A DNA stretch of 64,000 bases from Streptomyces sp. NBC_00414 (GCF_036038375.1 NZ_CP107935.1:5456001-5520000); one strand, 5' to 3'; positions 42,614 through 51,024 are shown, counted from the stretch's first letter. The notes: generated by a model from the sequence alone, not told the origin. Numbers and translations are program-made.

Positions 42614-44977
42614 ATGGGTACACAGAACGCACTAGGAACGGCGCGCTTGTCACCGCTCAGCGAGGACCTTGTGGCGGAGAAGCGGGCTTTCGTCGAGGAC
42701 CTACGGATGATCTTCTGCCGTCTCGAAGTGGGTGTCAGGCGTTATGCCGCGCGTCGTCATGTGGACGCCAGCACATTGACCCGCTACCTCAAGGGTGACC
42801 GCCTTCCGGCGTGGGACTTCGTCGCCACACTCATCGCCGACCTCCGCGAGGAGGGGGCGTCCCTCACGCTCGAGGCGGAGCAGCGGGTGCGGGAGCTGCA
42901 CCGCGAGGCGCTGCAGTCGAACAGGCCAGCCAGTAAGAAGCAGAAGTTGGAAGACCAACTGGCCCTCGCCGACGAGGAGGCCCGGCGGAAGCAGGCGCAC
43001 GCCCAGGCGCTGGAGGAGGCGCTGCTGGACCGTATGCAACGGTTGTTGCAGGCAGAGGCCCGCTGCCGTGACCTGGCCATCGGACTCGACCAGCAGGCAC
43101 AGGCGCACCGAGCCGAACTCGACCTGTGGCAGGGCGAGTACGACCAGCTCGGACGTGAGTGCGACGACCTCCAGCAGGAGATCACCTACCTAAAGGAGGC
43201 ACTGGCCGTCACGCAGGCCGAACTGATCGCCGTAGAGGATCAGTGTTGCGTGCTGGAGTCGCAACTGGAGACAGTGCAGGAACTGTGGCAGGAGGCGGCA
43301 GTTGTCCCCTCGCTGATGGCGGCGCTGGAGGCCACGGACCGGACCGCGTCCGTGCCCGAACTCGTCAGCGTGGTCAGCGACCTGGAGTCGCGGACCCAGC
43401 GTGCCATGGCCAGTGAACTGGTCACGTCCGTCAGCAGGTCCCGGCCGGTCCACGAGGTCGCGGCCCTCCTGGCGGGACTGGACAGAGCGGGACTGGGGGC
43501 GCACGCCCAGGCGGCGCTGCCCGTCCTAGTGCTCACCCGCTCGGTCGACGACCTCGGCTGTTTGGCGGTGGAATTGAAACGCTCCAGTCTCATCGACCTC
43601 GGCGCCCGGTTGCTGCAGGCATCGGTCCGCCTGCACACGCCGGGGGACACTGCCGCATTTGCGATCGCGCTCCACCATGAACACCTGCCCGAGCACGTCG
43701 CCGTACTGCTCGGAGCGTTCCTCGTCACACGCGAGGTGCCCCAGGTACTGGAAGCAGTGGATCTGTTGGCGACCGGTCCAGTGGCCGCCGTGCTCCCCCA
43801 GGCCCTGCACGCAGCGGCGTCTGAACGGCCGGTGTCGGACATTGTGGAGATCAGTCACGGGCTGAGAGAGAACGGCTGGCACGGTCTCACCCACGCCCTG
43901 CAGGCAGAAGTCGTTTCCGTCCGCCAGGCCACCGATGTCACGGAGCTGATCGACTCGCTCTCGTGTCGCGGACTGCTGGGAGACGCCGACTTCGTGTTCG
44001 ACAGCGCCCAGTCGCGCAGCAGCGGTCATCTGGTGGCGCTGGTCTCCGCCTTACGCGTGGTGCGGAACCACGCGGCCTCCGCGGCTGTTCTCGAACGCGC
44101 TGCACTGACACGCGCGCCCGGTGATGTGGCCACTCTGATCAACGATCTGCATGCGACCGGCAACGGCACGCTCGCGTGCGACGTGCTGATCGTGTCGGCG
44201 GCCCGACGCGCCCCGGACGACTTCCTCGCGCTCCTGCGCGCTCTCGACGAGAGACACCGAGAGGTCCACTGGGTGCTGGAACATGCGGCCGGGATGACCA
44301 GCCCCAGCGATGCGGCGCGCCTCTTCCGGAGACTGAACGACGTGGCACTGCCCTCTCACGCCGAAACGGTGCTCACCTCCACACTCGAGAACCGGCCCAC
44401 CGGACACGCCGGACAGTTCCTCAGCATCCTGCACCGCGGCAAAGCAACGGAACTCACGACGGAGGCATTGCTGGAACGCGCCCGCATAACGCCCCCGGCG
44501 ATGGTCGCCCCGCTGGTCCTGGCGCTCGCCTCGGCCGACCTCCGCAGCCAGCTCGACGCGGTGCTCCGTGGTGGCGGAGCCGAGAGGGACGGAGGCGAGA
44601 TCGCCATCCTGCTCAAGCAGATCACCCTCGCGGACAGCCCGATCACCCCGCTCCAGGGCCATGTGTTCGACCGTCTGACACATGTGTGCCTCTCCTTGCT
44701 GCCGGCCGAGACTCTTGCCAAGCACGTCCTCGCCCTCGAAGAGGCGAACCTCAACGGGCACGCGGCCACTCTCGCCCAGCAAGCGAGTGCCCATCACCGA
44801 AGTGTCTTCACGTCAGTGCTGAAGCGGCTGCGGACCAAGGACGAACAGAAGGTGTTCTCCCGCCGATTCTGGATGGCAGAGCACACCACCGGTCTCCAGA
44901 GTGGCCGGACGAGCGGTGCGGCCCCGGTGGTACCACCCGCTCGACGAGGGCAGCACAGACGCGATGATGGACGATGA
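42614..44977 (+). CDS. HTH/coiled-coil/helical-repeat protein (element cargo)
   Basis: A protein of about 787 aa. An XRE-like HTH lies near residues 25-75 (RYAARRHVDASTLTRYLKGD; RLPAWDFVATLIADLREEGA). A long heptad-rich coiled coil spans about 95-240 (QKLEDQLALADEEARRKQAH; DDLQQEITYLKEALAVTQAE). About 14 helical repeats of 30-40 residues run from 250 to 745, with recurring patterns such as LLAGLDRAGLGAHAQAALPV and LINDLHATGNGTLACDVLIV. There is a TTA codon (44051-44053, Leu480). No ATPase, nuclease or TIR motif is seen. ATG 42614 is chosen; GTG 42521 is in frame. Confidence 0.8.
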   Translation: MGTQNALGTARLSPLSEDLVAEKRAFVEDLRMIFCRLEVGVRRYAARRHVDASTLTRYLKGDRLPAWDFVATLIADLREEGASLTLEAEQRVRELHREALQSNRPASKKQKLEDQLALADEEARRKQAHAQALEEALLDRMQRLLQAEARCRDLAIGLDQQAQAHRAELDLWQGEYDQLGRECDDLQQEITYLKEALAVTQAELIAVEDQCCVLESQLETVQELWQEAAVVPSLMAALEATDRTASVPELVSVVSDLESRTQRAMASELVTSVSRSRPVHEVAALLAGLDRAGLGAHAQAALPVLVLTRSVDDLGCLAVELKRSSLIDLGARLLQASVRLHTPGDTAAFAIALHHEHLPEHVAVLLGAFLVTREVPQVLEAVDLLATGPVAAVLPQALHAAASERPVSDIVEISHGLRENGWHGLTHALQAEVVSVRQATDVTELIDSLSCRGLLGDADFVFDSAQSRSSGHLVALVSALRVVRNHAASAAVLERAALTRAPGDVATLINDLHATGNGTLACDVLIVSAARRAPDDFLALLRALDERHREVHWVLEHAAGMTSPSDAARLFRRLNDVALPSHAETVLTSTLENRPTGHAGQFLSILHRGKATELTTEALLERARITPPAMVAPLVLALASADLRSQLDAVLRGGGAERDGGEIAILLKQITLADSPITPLQGHVFDRLTHVCLSLLPAETLAKHVLALEEANLNGHAATLAQQASAHHRSVFTSVLKRLRTKDEQKVFSRRFWMAEHTTGLQSGRTSGAAPVVPPARRGQHRRDDGR

Positions 44978-45097
44978 CGATGCACTCCCGCCCCGGCGAC
45001 AGGGGCTGAAGCCGGTACTTCTGGCAATCAGCTAGAGGTGCGACTACGCCTGGTGCGGTTGTGCTGCGGCATCTGCTGACCGGTCTGGACAACAAGC

Positions 45098-45126
45098 AAA
45101 CCCCCTAGTCGATGACCTGGGGGTTT
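45098..45126 (-). terminator. Terminator of tRNA-Gly
   Basis: AAACCCCC and GGGGGTTT flank TAGTCGATGACCT, ending 5 bases past the CCA of the minus-strand tRNA. Confidence 0.9.
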
Positions 45127-45130
45127 CACA

Positions 45131-45204
45131 TGGAGCGGGTGACGAGAATCGAACTCGCACTCTCAGCTTGGGAAGCTGATGTTCTACCACTAAACTACAC
45201 CCGC
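45131..45204 (-). tRNA. tRNA-Gly(CCC)
   Basis: The minus strand reads GCGGGTG as 5' acceptor strand, a D-arm with GTGGTAGA, the anticodon loop TTCCCAA (anticodon CCC), the T-loop TTCGATT, CACCCGC as 3' acceptor strand, T, and an encoded CCA. Its 3' half is the attachment site duplicated at 38621 and 42020; the tRNA stays intact because the elements lie on its 3' side. Confidence 0.95.
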
Positions 45205-45477
45205 GTAAGACGCCGGATACGGGCTGTTCGTGCCGGTGTCGGAAACGCGAATTCACCATACCTCATGCCAGGCCCCCGGTGCTGAAGCCGTGGGGCCCGG
45301 GGGCGTTTCGGGGGTTGGACGGGGCTGCGGGCCGCGGGAGTTGGGGCGTACGGTGGAGGAGCTGGAGAGGGGTCGGGCGGGATCGGAGTGCCGCCTGCAG
45401 GCCCGTCCCTTTCATCCCGTAATGTGGCTTCCTCTTCAGTCAGACGCGGCTCTTGGGGAAGGGACTCTGAGGACTTG

Positions 45478-45639
45478 ATGGAACGCAGCACCGTCGTCCG
45501 TTGTGCCGAGGGGCACATTTTCAGCACCGCATCGCTTCCGATGCAGCAGGCCGCTCGGCTCGGTCCCGGCCGGCTGATCCGTTGCCCCCGTTGCGCGCGG
45601 CTCCGCAGCGTCGTACCGGTGGAGTTGGAGAAGCGCTGA
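45478..45639 (+). CDS. Small zinc-ribbon-like protein
   Basis: A 53-aa protein: MERSTVVRCAEGHIFSTASL, then a helix, then LIRCPRCARLRSVVPVELEK and R. Cys9/His13 and Cys40/Cys43 could bind one zinc. ATG 45478 follows TGAGGACT. Function is unknown. It lies upstream of dcd on the same strand. Confidence 0.7.
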   Translation: MERSTVVRCAEGHIFSTASLPMQQAARLGPGRLIRCPRCARLRSVVPVELEKR

Positions 45640-45758
45640 CCGTCATCTGATCGGGATGCGCCGCACCACCGTCACCACTGTCACCACCTGTACCGAACGG
45701 CACCGATTACGCAGCAGACGGCCGGCCGGCCGGACAGTCGGCAGCCAGTAGTCCAGAG

Positions 45759-45804
45759 GCCCGCGGGCCCGCCACGATGACCGGATTGTGGCGGGCCCGC
45801 GGGC
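45759..45804 (+). terminator. 17-bp hairpin directly upstream of dcd
   Basis: GCCCGCGGGCCCGCCAC (45759-45775) and its complement (45788-45804) enclose a 12-base loop, ending 18 bases before the dcd GTG. It may end transcription of the zinc-ribbon gene or act as a structured 5' leader of dcd. Confidence 0.75.
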
Positions 45805-45822
45805 TCTGCGTATCCTCGGGGC

Positions 45823-46398
45823 GTGCTTCTCTCTGACAAGGACATCCGGGCCGAGATCGACGCCGGGCGTGTGCGGATCGACCCCTACGACGAATCCATG
45901 GTGCAGCCCTCAAGCATCGATGTGCGGCTCGACCGCTACTTCCGGGTGTTCGAGAACCACCGCTACCCCCACATCGACCCCTCCGTCGAGCAGGCGGATC
46001 TGACGCGGCTCGTCGAGCCCGAGGGTGACGAGCCGTTCATCCTGCACCCGGGGGAGTTCGTCCTCGCCAGTACGTACGAGGTCATCAGCCTGCCCGACGA
46101 CCTCGCGTCCCGGCTTGAGGGCAAGAGTTCGCTCGGGCGGCTCGGGCTGGTCACCCACTCCACCGCCGGGTTCATCGACCCCGGGTTCTCCGGGCACGTG
46201 ACCCTTGAGCTGTCCAACCTCGCGACCCTCCCCATCAAGCTCTGGCCGGGGATGAAGATCGGGCAGCTGTGCATGTTCCAGCTCAGCTCGCCGGCCGAGT
46301 TCCCGTACGGCAGCGACCGGTACGGGTCCCGCTACCAGGGGCAGCGCGGCCCGACCGCCTCCCGTTCCTTCCTCAACTTCCACCGGACCCAGGTGTGA
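45823..46398 (+). CDS. dcd: dCTP deaminase
   Basis: A 191-aa enzyme converting dCTP to dUTP for thymidylate synthesis. It opens MLLSDKDIRAEIDAGRVRID, and has VQPSSIDVRLDRYFRVFENH, RLEGKSSLGRLGLVTHSTAG (nucleotide site) and FIDPGFSGHVTLELSNLATL (catalytic Glu). The end SRYQGQRGPTASRSFLNFHR is typical of Dcd. GTG 45823 is the start. Its stop overlaps the GTG of the phosphoribosyltransferase gene (GTGA), forming a coupled nucleotide-metabolism pair. Confidence 0.97.
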   Translation: MLLSDKDIRAEIDAGRVRIDPYDESMVQPSSIDVRLDRYFRVFENHRYPHIDPSVEQADLTRLVEPEGDEPFILHPGEFVLASTYEVISLPDDLASRLEGKSSLGRLGLVTHSTAGFIDPGFSGHVTLELSNLATLPIKLWPGMKIGQLCMFQLSSPAEFPYGSDRYGSRYQGQRGPTASRSFLNFHRTQV

Positions 46399-46904
46399 GC
46401 GAGAGAGTGAGTGACGTGCGGGAGAACCTCAGTTACGAAGGCTTCGGGGTCGCGGTTCGTGAGCTTGCCCAGACCATCGCCGACGACGGGTACGAGCCCG
46501 ACATCGTGCTCAGCATCGCCCGCGGTGGCGTCTTCGTGGCCGGCGGGCTCGCGTACGCCCTCGACTGCAAGAACATCCACCTCGTGAACGTCGAGTTCTA
46601 CACGGGCGTCGGGACCACCCTCGACATGCCGGTCATGCTCGCGCCCGTCCCCGACACCATCGACTTCTCCGACAAGAAGGTGCTGATCACGGACGACGTG
46701 GCCGACACCGGCAAGACGCTGAAGCTCGTGCACGACTTCTGCGTCGACGCCGTCGCCGAGGTCCGCTCCGCCGTCATCTACGAGAAGTCCCAGTCCCTGG
46801 TGAAGTGCGAGTACGTGTGGAAGCGCACCGATGAGTGGATCAACTTCCCGTGGAGCGTCGAGAAGCCCGTCGTGAAGCGGGCCGGGCAAGTGCTGGACGC
46901 CTAG
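46395..46904 (+). CDS. Phosphoribosyltransferase
   Basis: A 169-aa PRTase-fold protein. The PRPP-binding loop is KVLITDDVADTGKTLKLVHD; DIVLSIARGGVFVAGGLAYA and INFPWSVEKPVV are further family stretches. This resembles hypoxanthine/xanthine-type PRTases that join a purine base with PRPP; the base is not certain. GTG 46395 overlaps the dcd stop; GTG 46407 is a second in-frame option. Confidence 0.92.
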   Translation: MSERVSDVRENLSYEGFGVAVRELAQTIADDGYEPDIVLSIARGGVFVAGGLAYALDCKNIHLVNVEFYTGVGTTLDMPVMLAPVPDTIDFSDKKVLITDDVADTGKTLKLVHDFCVDAVAEVRSAVIYEKSQSLVKCEYVWKRTDEWINFPWSVEKPVVKRAGQVLDA

Positions 46905-46922
46905 AAGCCCGACGCCGGTCGG

Positions 46923-47795
46923 TCAGGACGCCGTTCGTTCCACCGGTATCCACAGTTCCGCGTCCGCCTGTGCGGCGTCCGGGGTCAGGTGGGTGCGGAG
47001 GATCTCCGGGCCCGGCCTGCTCCGGTACGGGTTGGACGGGAACCACTGGGTGAACACGTCCCGCCACATGTGCTGGAGTGCCAGGGGGAACGGGCCCGAG
47101 CTTTCGAAGACCGCCCAGGTGCCTGGTGGGACCGGGAGGATGTCGAGGTCCTCCGGGGGTGTGGTCCCGGCTCCGGTCACCACCCCGTGGTAGTAGTCGA
47201 GTTGGGTTCCCTCCGCTCGGCTCGGGTCCAGGTTGTCGCTCACCCCCACGATTCCCGCCGGGTCCTGGTCGGACAGGGCGGTGATGCGCCGCAGCGTCTC
47301 CGGGGCGAGGCCCCGGATGAACCGCGCGATCTCCGGGTTCATGCCCTCGTGGACGAGCGGGACCCTGATCCGCTTGCCCACCACCTGGAATTTCTCCTTG
47401 TTCACGATGCGGTATCGCATGCTGCTGCTCCCTTCGACGGTCAGGCGGAAGGACAGCCGGGGCTGGGAGGTCAGGGCGGCTCCGGTCTGCCTGGCCTCGC
47501 CCGGGCCCACGCCGTGCATCGCACGGAACGCCCGCGCGAAGGCCTCCCCCGAGCCGTAGCCGTGACCCACCGCGATCTCCAGCAGCGTCCGCTCTCCGGC
47601 GAGTACCTCGGCGCCCGCGACCGTGAGTCGCCTGCGCCGGATGTACTCGGACAGCGGGAACCCCGCCAGCGCGGAGAACAGCCGGCGGAAGTGGTACTCC
47701 GACGTCACCGCGATCCGCGCCAGTTCGGCCACCTCGATCGGCTGATCGAGACGTGACTCGATGTGCTCCAGGGCCTCGTTCAGTCGCTCCAGCAA
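46923..47795 (-). CDS. AraC-family regulator with GyrI-like effector domain
   Basis: A 290-aa regulator. The N-terminal double HTH is NEALEHIESRLDQPIEVAEL, ARIAVTSEYHFRRLFSALAG and LLEIAVGHGYGSGEAFARAF. The C-terminal domain (about 130-290; RYRIVNKEKFQVVGKRIRVP, VPPGTWAVFESSGPFPLALQ) is of the GyrI/SOUL small-molecule-binding type seen in drug-responsive regulators. The start is TTG 47795 with AGGAAGGAGG upstream. The divergent DMT transporter may be its target. Confidence 0.9.
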   Translation of the reverse strand: MLERLNEALEHIESRLDQPIEVAELARIAVTSEYHFRRLFSALAGFPLSEYIRRRRLTVAGAEVLAGERTLLEIAVGHGYGSGEAFARAFRAMHGVGPGEARQTGAALTSQPRLSFRLTVEGSSSMRYRIVNKEKFQVVGKRIRVPLVHEGMNPEIARFIRGLAPETLRRITALSDQDPAGIVGVSDNLDPSRAEGTQLDYYHGVVTGAGTTPPEDLDILPVPPGTWAVFESSGPFPLALQHMWRDVFTQWFPSNPYRSRPGPEILRTHLTPDAAQADAELWIPVERTAS

Positions 47796-47904
47796 CTCGG
47801 CCTCCTTCCTTTGCGTCCTTCACGTTAGGAACGTCGTGCCCTGCCCGACCCGACATTCCGTGCACGGTTCGGTCGGGTGGGCGTCGACCGCCGGGACCTT
47901 TATA

Positions 47905-47962
47905 GAAACGCTTGCGTTTCGCTTCGGGCTTCCGTAGTTTGGGTGTACGAAACCGTTTCGTA
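47905..47962. promoter_or_regulatory. Two palindromic operators upstream of the DMT transporter
   Basis: GAAACGC-TT-GCGTTTC (47905-47920) and TACGAAA-CCG-TTTCGTA (47946-47962) are perfect in their arms. They share GAAAC/GTTTC half-sites and are centred about 41-42 bp apart. Such sites suit a TetR-type dimer, but the adjacent regulator is of AraC type. Confidence 0.75.
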
Positions 47963-48012
47963 TCGATCGGTCGCGGTCGCAGGTCGAAGGCTGAGAATTG
48001 GGAGGGGCTGTG

Positions 48013-48987
48013 ATGACGGACTTCCTCGCCTCCCCGGTGTTCCTCGCCGTCGGCCTCTCCCTTGTCTCCGCTGTCTGTTACGCCACCGCCGCCGTCGTCC
48101 AGGAGCGGACCGCCGCCGGCACCACGAGTCTGCGTTCCACGCTCGCCCGCGGGGCCTGGTGGGGATCCGTCGCCCTCAACGGCGGCGGTGCGCTGCTGCA
48201 CGTGGTGGCTCTGCGGTACGGGCCGCTGACCCTCGTGCAGCCGCTCGGCGCGCTGAGTCTGGTGGTGGCGGTGCCGCTCGGGTCGCTGGTCACCCGCCGC
48301 CGGACCTCCGGAACCCAGTGGCGCGGGACCGCCTTCACCCTCGTCGGGTTGACCGCGCTGCTCACCGCCACCGCGGCGGGCGGCGCGCCCGTCCACACCC
48401 TGGGGACGGGCGAGGTCGTTCTTGTCGCGCTCGCAGCCGCCGTCGTCGTCGCGGCGCTCGTCGGCTTCGGCTCGGGCCGTCGCTCCGTCACCCCGGGCGG
48501 CGGTCTGGCCTTCGCGGCGGCCTCGGGCATCGCCTCCGGGGCCGGTTCCACGCTGGCGCAGAAGCTCGCCGTCGGGCCCGCGCCGACCTGGAGCGTCGCG
48601 GCGGTGGCGGTGCTGACCGTGGGCTTCGCCACAGCGGGGGTGCTGCTCTCCCAGAAGGCGTACCGCAGCGGCCTCGGCGGGCCCCTCGCCATGCTCACCC
48701 TGGTCAATCCCGTCGCCGCGTCCGCCATCGGCGTCACCCTGCTCGGCGAGGGCGTCCGGTACGGCGGGTTCGGCGGGCTCGGCGGCCTCCTGGCCCTCGC
48801 CGGTGCCGCCGCCTCCGTACAGGGCGTGATCCTGCTCAGCCGGCCTGCCGTGGCCGTCGAACGGCACCGCGCACCCCGCACCATCTCGACCGACCGCAGC
48901 ACTCTCGCTGACATCGGCAATCTGACCGATCTCAACAAGCTCACCAGTATCAACGACCTCACCGGCATGAGCCGGGCCACCCTCTGA
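48013..48987 (+). CDS. DMT-family transporter
   Basis: A 324-aa protein with nine to ten TM helices in two homologous halves (FLAVGLSLVSAVCYATAAVV; GGGLAFAAASGIASGAGSTL). The half-typical ALRYGPLTLVQPLGALSLVV and GGPLAMLTLVNPVAASAIGV occupy the same place in each half. The cytosolic C-tail ends in short LTDLNKLTSINDLTGM near-repeats. The substrate is unknown. ATG 48013 has GGAGG at the proper distance (48001-48005). Confidence 0.88.
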   Translation: MTDFLASPVFLAVGLSLVSAVCYATAAVVQERTAAGTTSLRSTLARGAWWGSVALNGGGALLHVVALRYGPLTLVQPLGALSLVVAVPLGSLVTRRRTSGTQWRGTAFTLVGLTALLTATAAGGAPVHTLGTGEVVLVALAAAVVVAALVGFGSGRRSVTPGGGLAFAAASGIASGAGSTLAQKLAVGPAPTWSVAAVAVLTVGFATAGVLLSQKAYRSGLGGPLAMLTLVNPVAASAIGVTLLGEGVRYGGFGGLGGLLALAGAAASVQGVILLSRPAVAVERHRAPRTISTDRSTLADIGNLTDLNKLTSINDLTGMSRATL

Positions 48988-49003
48988 AATGGAGAACACG
49001 ACC

Positions 49004-49765
49004 ATGACCACGACCATGACCTCCACCATGACCTCCACCATGACCATGTCCAGGCCCTTGCCCGCGGCCGTCACCGCTCTTCAGATTCCTGTACGGGCCA
49101 CCGTGCGCGCCGCCGGACTCGTCGACGTGCCTGCCGTGGTGCGGCTGATCACGCAGGGTTCCGCCGGGCACTCGGAGCAGGCCCAGCGCGCCATGCGGCT
49201 GGTGCTGGCCCATCACGCCCTGGAGCAGGGCCAGGTGTGGGTGGCCGAGCGGGACGACGACGGCACCCTGCTGGCGGCCGCCATCTGGCTGCCGCCCGGA
49301 ACCGGTACCGATCCCACCGGCCCGCACCTCAAGAGCGTGCTCTCCCGCGAACTCGACACCGGTCGATCCTTCACCGGTCGATTCGAAACCGGTCCATTCG
49401 GCACCGGTCGGTCCTTCACCGACCGTTCCGCCGGACTCACCGACTGCCTGCCGCAGCACCCGGTCCTGTCGACGGTGCTGGACGCGGCCGGGCCCGGTCG
49501 GCCGAGCCCGTCCTGGACGCTGGTCGCCGTCGGCGCTCCGGACGACACGGAGGCCTGGGACCGTGCGGTGGTCGCCGACCTGCTGGCCCCGGGGCTGCGT
49601 GCCGTCGACGACGACGGCGCCACCGCCGTCGCGCTCACGCTGTCCGCCCGGCACGGGGACCAGTTGCGGCCCTTCGGGTTCCGCGGGCCGCGCGAGGTGC
49701 GCGTCGCACCGGGCGCGAGCGTGTGGCTCACGACCCGGCACGCGCTGGGCGAGGCCGCCGCCTGA
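49004..49765 (+). CDS. GNAT-fold acetyltransferase-like protein with Met/Thr-rich start
   Basis: A 253-aa protein. The core (RATVRAAGLVDVPAVVRLIT; HALEQGQVWVAERDDDGTLL; LLAAAIWLPPG) follows the GNAT pattern. An insertion of Thr/Gly/Phe/Arg near-repeats (RSFTGRFETGPFGTGRSFTD) lies at about 120-140. The N-terminus is made of repeated MTTT/MTST units. GGAGAA (48991-48996) fits ATG 49004; the upstream ATG 48989 overlaps that site. Substrate unknown. It follows the DMT gene by 16 bases and is probably in its operon. Confidence 0.7.
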   Translation: MTTTMTSTMTSTMTMSRPLPAAVTALQIPVRATVRAAGLVDVPAVVRLITQGSAGHSEQAQRAMRLVLAHHALEQGQVWVAERDDDGTLLAAAIWLPPGTGTDPTGPHLKSVLSRELDTGRSFTGRFETGPFGTGRSFTDRSAGLTDCLPQHPVLSTVLDAAGPGRPSPSWTLVAVGAPDDTEAWDRAVVADLLAPGLRAVDDDGATAVALTLSARHGDQLRPFGFRGPREVRVAPGASVWLTTRHALGEAAA

Positions 49766-49770
49766 CTACG

Positions 49771-49814
49771 CCTGCCTGTAGGCCTACAGGCCCGACCACA
49801 GGCCTACAGGCAGG
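49771..49814. terminator. Bidirectional terminator overlapping a stop codon
   Basis: A perfect 15-bp stem (CCTGCCTGTAGGCCT, 49771-49785, with 49800-49814) encloses a 14-base loop. The right arm contains the stop codon and last three codons of the convergent oxidoreductase gene. Confidence 0.9.
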
Positions 49815-50949
49815 CCACCGGGATCCGCTGGACCTCGTTGTTGGCGAACCCGCCGCGGTTCCACGGCTGGGTGAGGGGCTGGGCCGTGCCCTCGGCGTCC
49901 GTGGCGCGGGCCGTCAGGACGTGCCGTCCCGGCGTCGCCGTCCAGGGCGTGTGCCAGTGGCGCCAGGACCACGGACCGCCGTCCGGCGGGGCGAGTTCGG
50001 CGCTCTGCCACGTCGCGCCGTCGTCCGTGCTGACCTCGACCTTCGTGACCGGGGCGCGCCCCGACCAGGCCCGCCCCTCCAACCGCACGGGACCGGGGCG
50101 TACGACCCGGGTGCGGGACATGAAGTCCGGGAAGCCGGGCGGGATCATCAGCGCGCGCGGGGCGATACGGGTGACCGGGTCCCCGGGCTCGTCGGCGGAC
50201 CGGCGGAAGCGGTACGCCACCGCCTGCTGGAAGCCGATGAAGGGGGTGTCGGTGAGTTCGATGTCGGTCAGCCACTTCACATGGGCCATGCCGTACCAGC
50301 CGGGGACGACCAGCCGGACCGGATACCCGTGCTGCGGCGGGAGCGGGGCGCCGTTCATCTCGTACGCCACCAGGACCTCGGGGTCGGCGGCGGTCGCGTC
50401 CGCGAGGGACAGGCTGCGTTGGTAGTCCTGCTCCACGCCGCGTTCCACACCGTGGTCGGCTCCCGTGAAGACCGCCTCGACGGCGTCCGGCTCCACTCCC
50501 GCCTCGGCGAGCAGCGTCCGCAGGGGTACGCCCGTCCAGTCCGCCGTGCCGACCGCCTCGACCAGCCAGGGCTGGCTCACGGGGCGTGGGGTGAGCCGGG
50601 CCCGGCCGTTGCCCGCGCACTCCATGGTCACGCGGTGGGTGACCGACGGGAGGGCGCGCAGGGCGGCCAGGTCCAGGGTCAGGGGCGTACGGACGCGGCC
50701 GTGGAGCCTGAGGGTCCAGGTGTCGGCGTCGGCGGCCGGGATGTCGTAGTGGACGAGGATGTAGTGCAGTCCGGGCGGGGTCACGTCGTAGCGCAGGGCT
50801 TCCAGCGGGAGGCCGTGGTTGCGGGCCGCGAGGACGAGTTCCTCGTGGCTGATCCCCTCGTCGGGGGCGGCCACGCGGCCGGGTGCGCTGACCGGAGCGG
50901 CGGCGGCATCGGTGGCGGCGGTGGCATCGGTGACATCCATGGCCCCCAT
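49804..50949 (-). CDS. Sulfite-oxidase-family molybdopterin oxidoreductase, leaderless
   Basis: A 381-aa enzyme. The Mo-cofactor domain holds HRVTMECAGNGRARL with the Mo-ligand Cys111, DWTGVPLRTLL, and HGYPVRLVVPGWYGMAHVKW. The C-terminal dimerisation domain has TKVEVSTDDGATWQSAEL and HVLTARATDAEGTAQP. No heme domain and no twin-arginine signal are seen, so it is cytoplasmic or exported by another route. The electron acceptor and substrate are unknown. ATG 50949 (GGGAG upstream) is chosen; 50940 is possible. Confidence 0.9.
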   Translation of the reverse strand: MGAMDVTDATAATDAAAAPVSAPGRVAAPDEGISHEELVLAARNHGLPLEALRYDVTPPGLHYILVHYDIPAADADTWTLRLHGRVRTPLTLDLAALRALPSVTHRVTMECAGNGRARLTPRPVSQPWLVEAVGTADWTGVPLRTLLAEAGVEPDAVEAVFTGADHGVERGVEQDYQRSLSLADATAADPEVLVAYEMNGAPLPPQHGYPVRLVVPGWYGMAHVKWLTDIELTDTPFIGFQQAVAYRFRRSADEPGDPVTRIAPRALMIPPGFPDFMSRTRVVRPGPVRLEGRAWSGRAPVTKVEVSTDDGATWQSAELAPPDGGPWSWRHWHTPWTATPGRHVLTARATDAEGTAQPLTQPWNRGGFANNEVQRIPVACL

Positions 50950-51024
50950 GGTGCTCCCGTCGGCCGGTCCCGGCACCTGTCTGTTTCCGTGGGGCCGGAG
51001 CCGGAGCCGGGGCCCTGAACGGCT

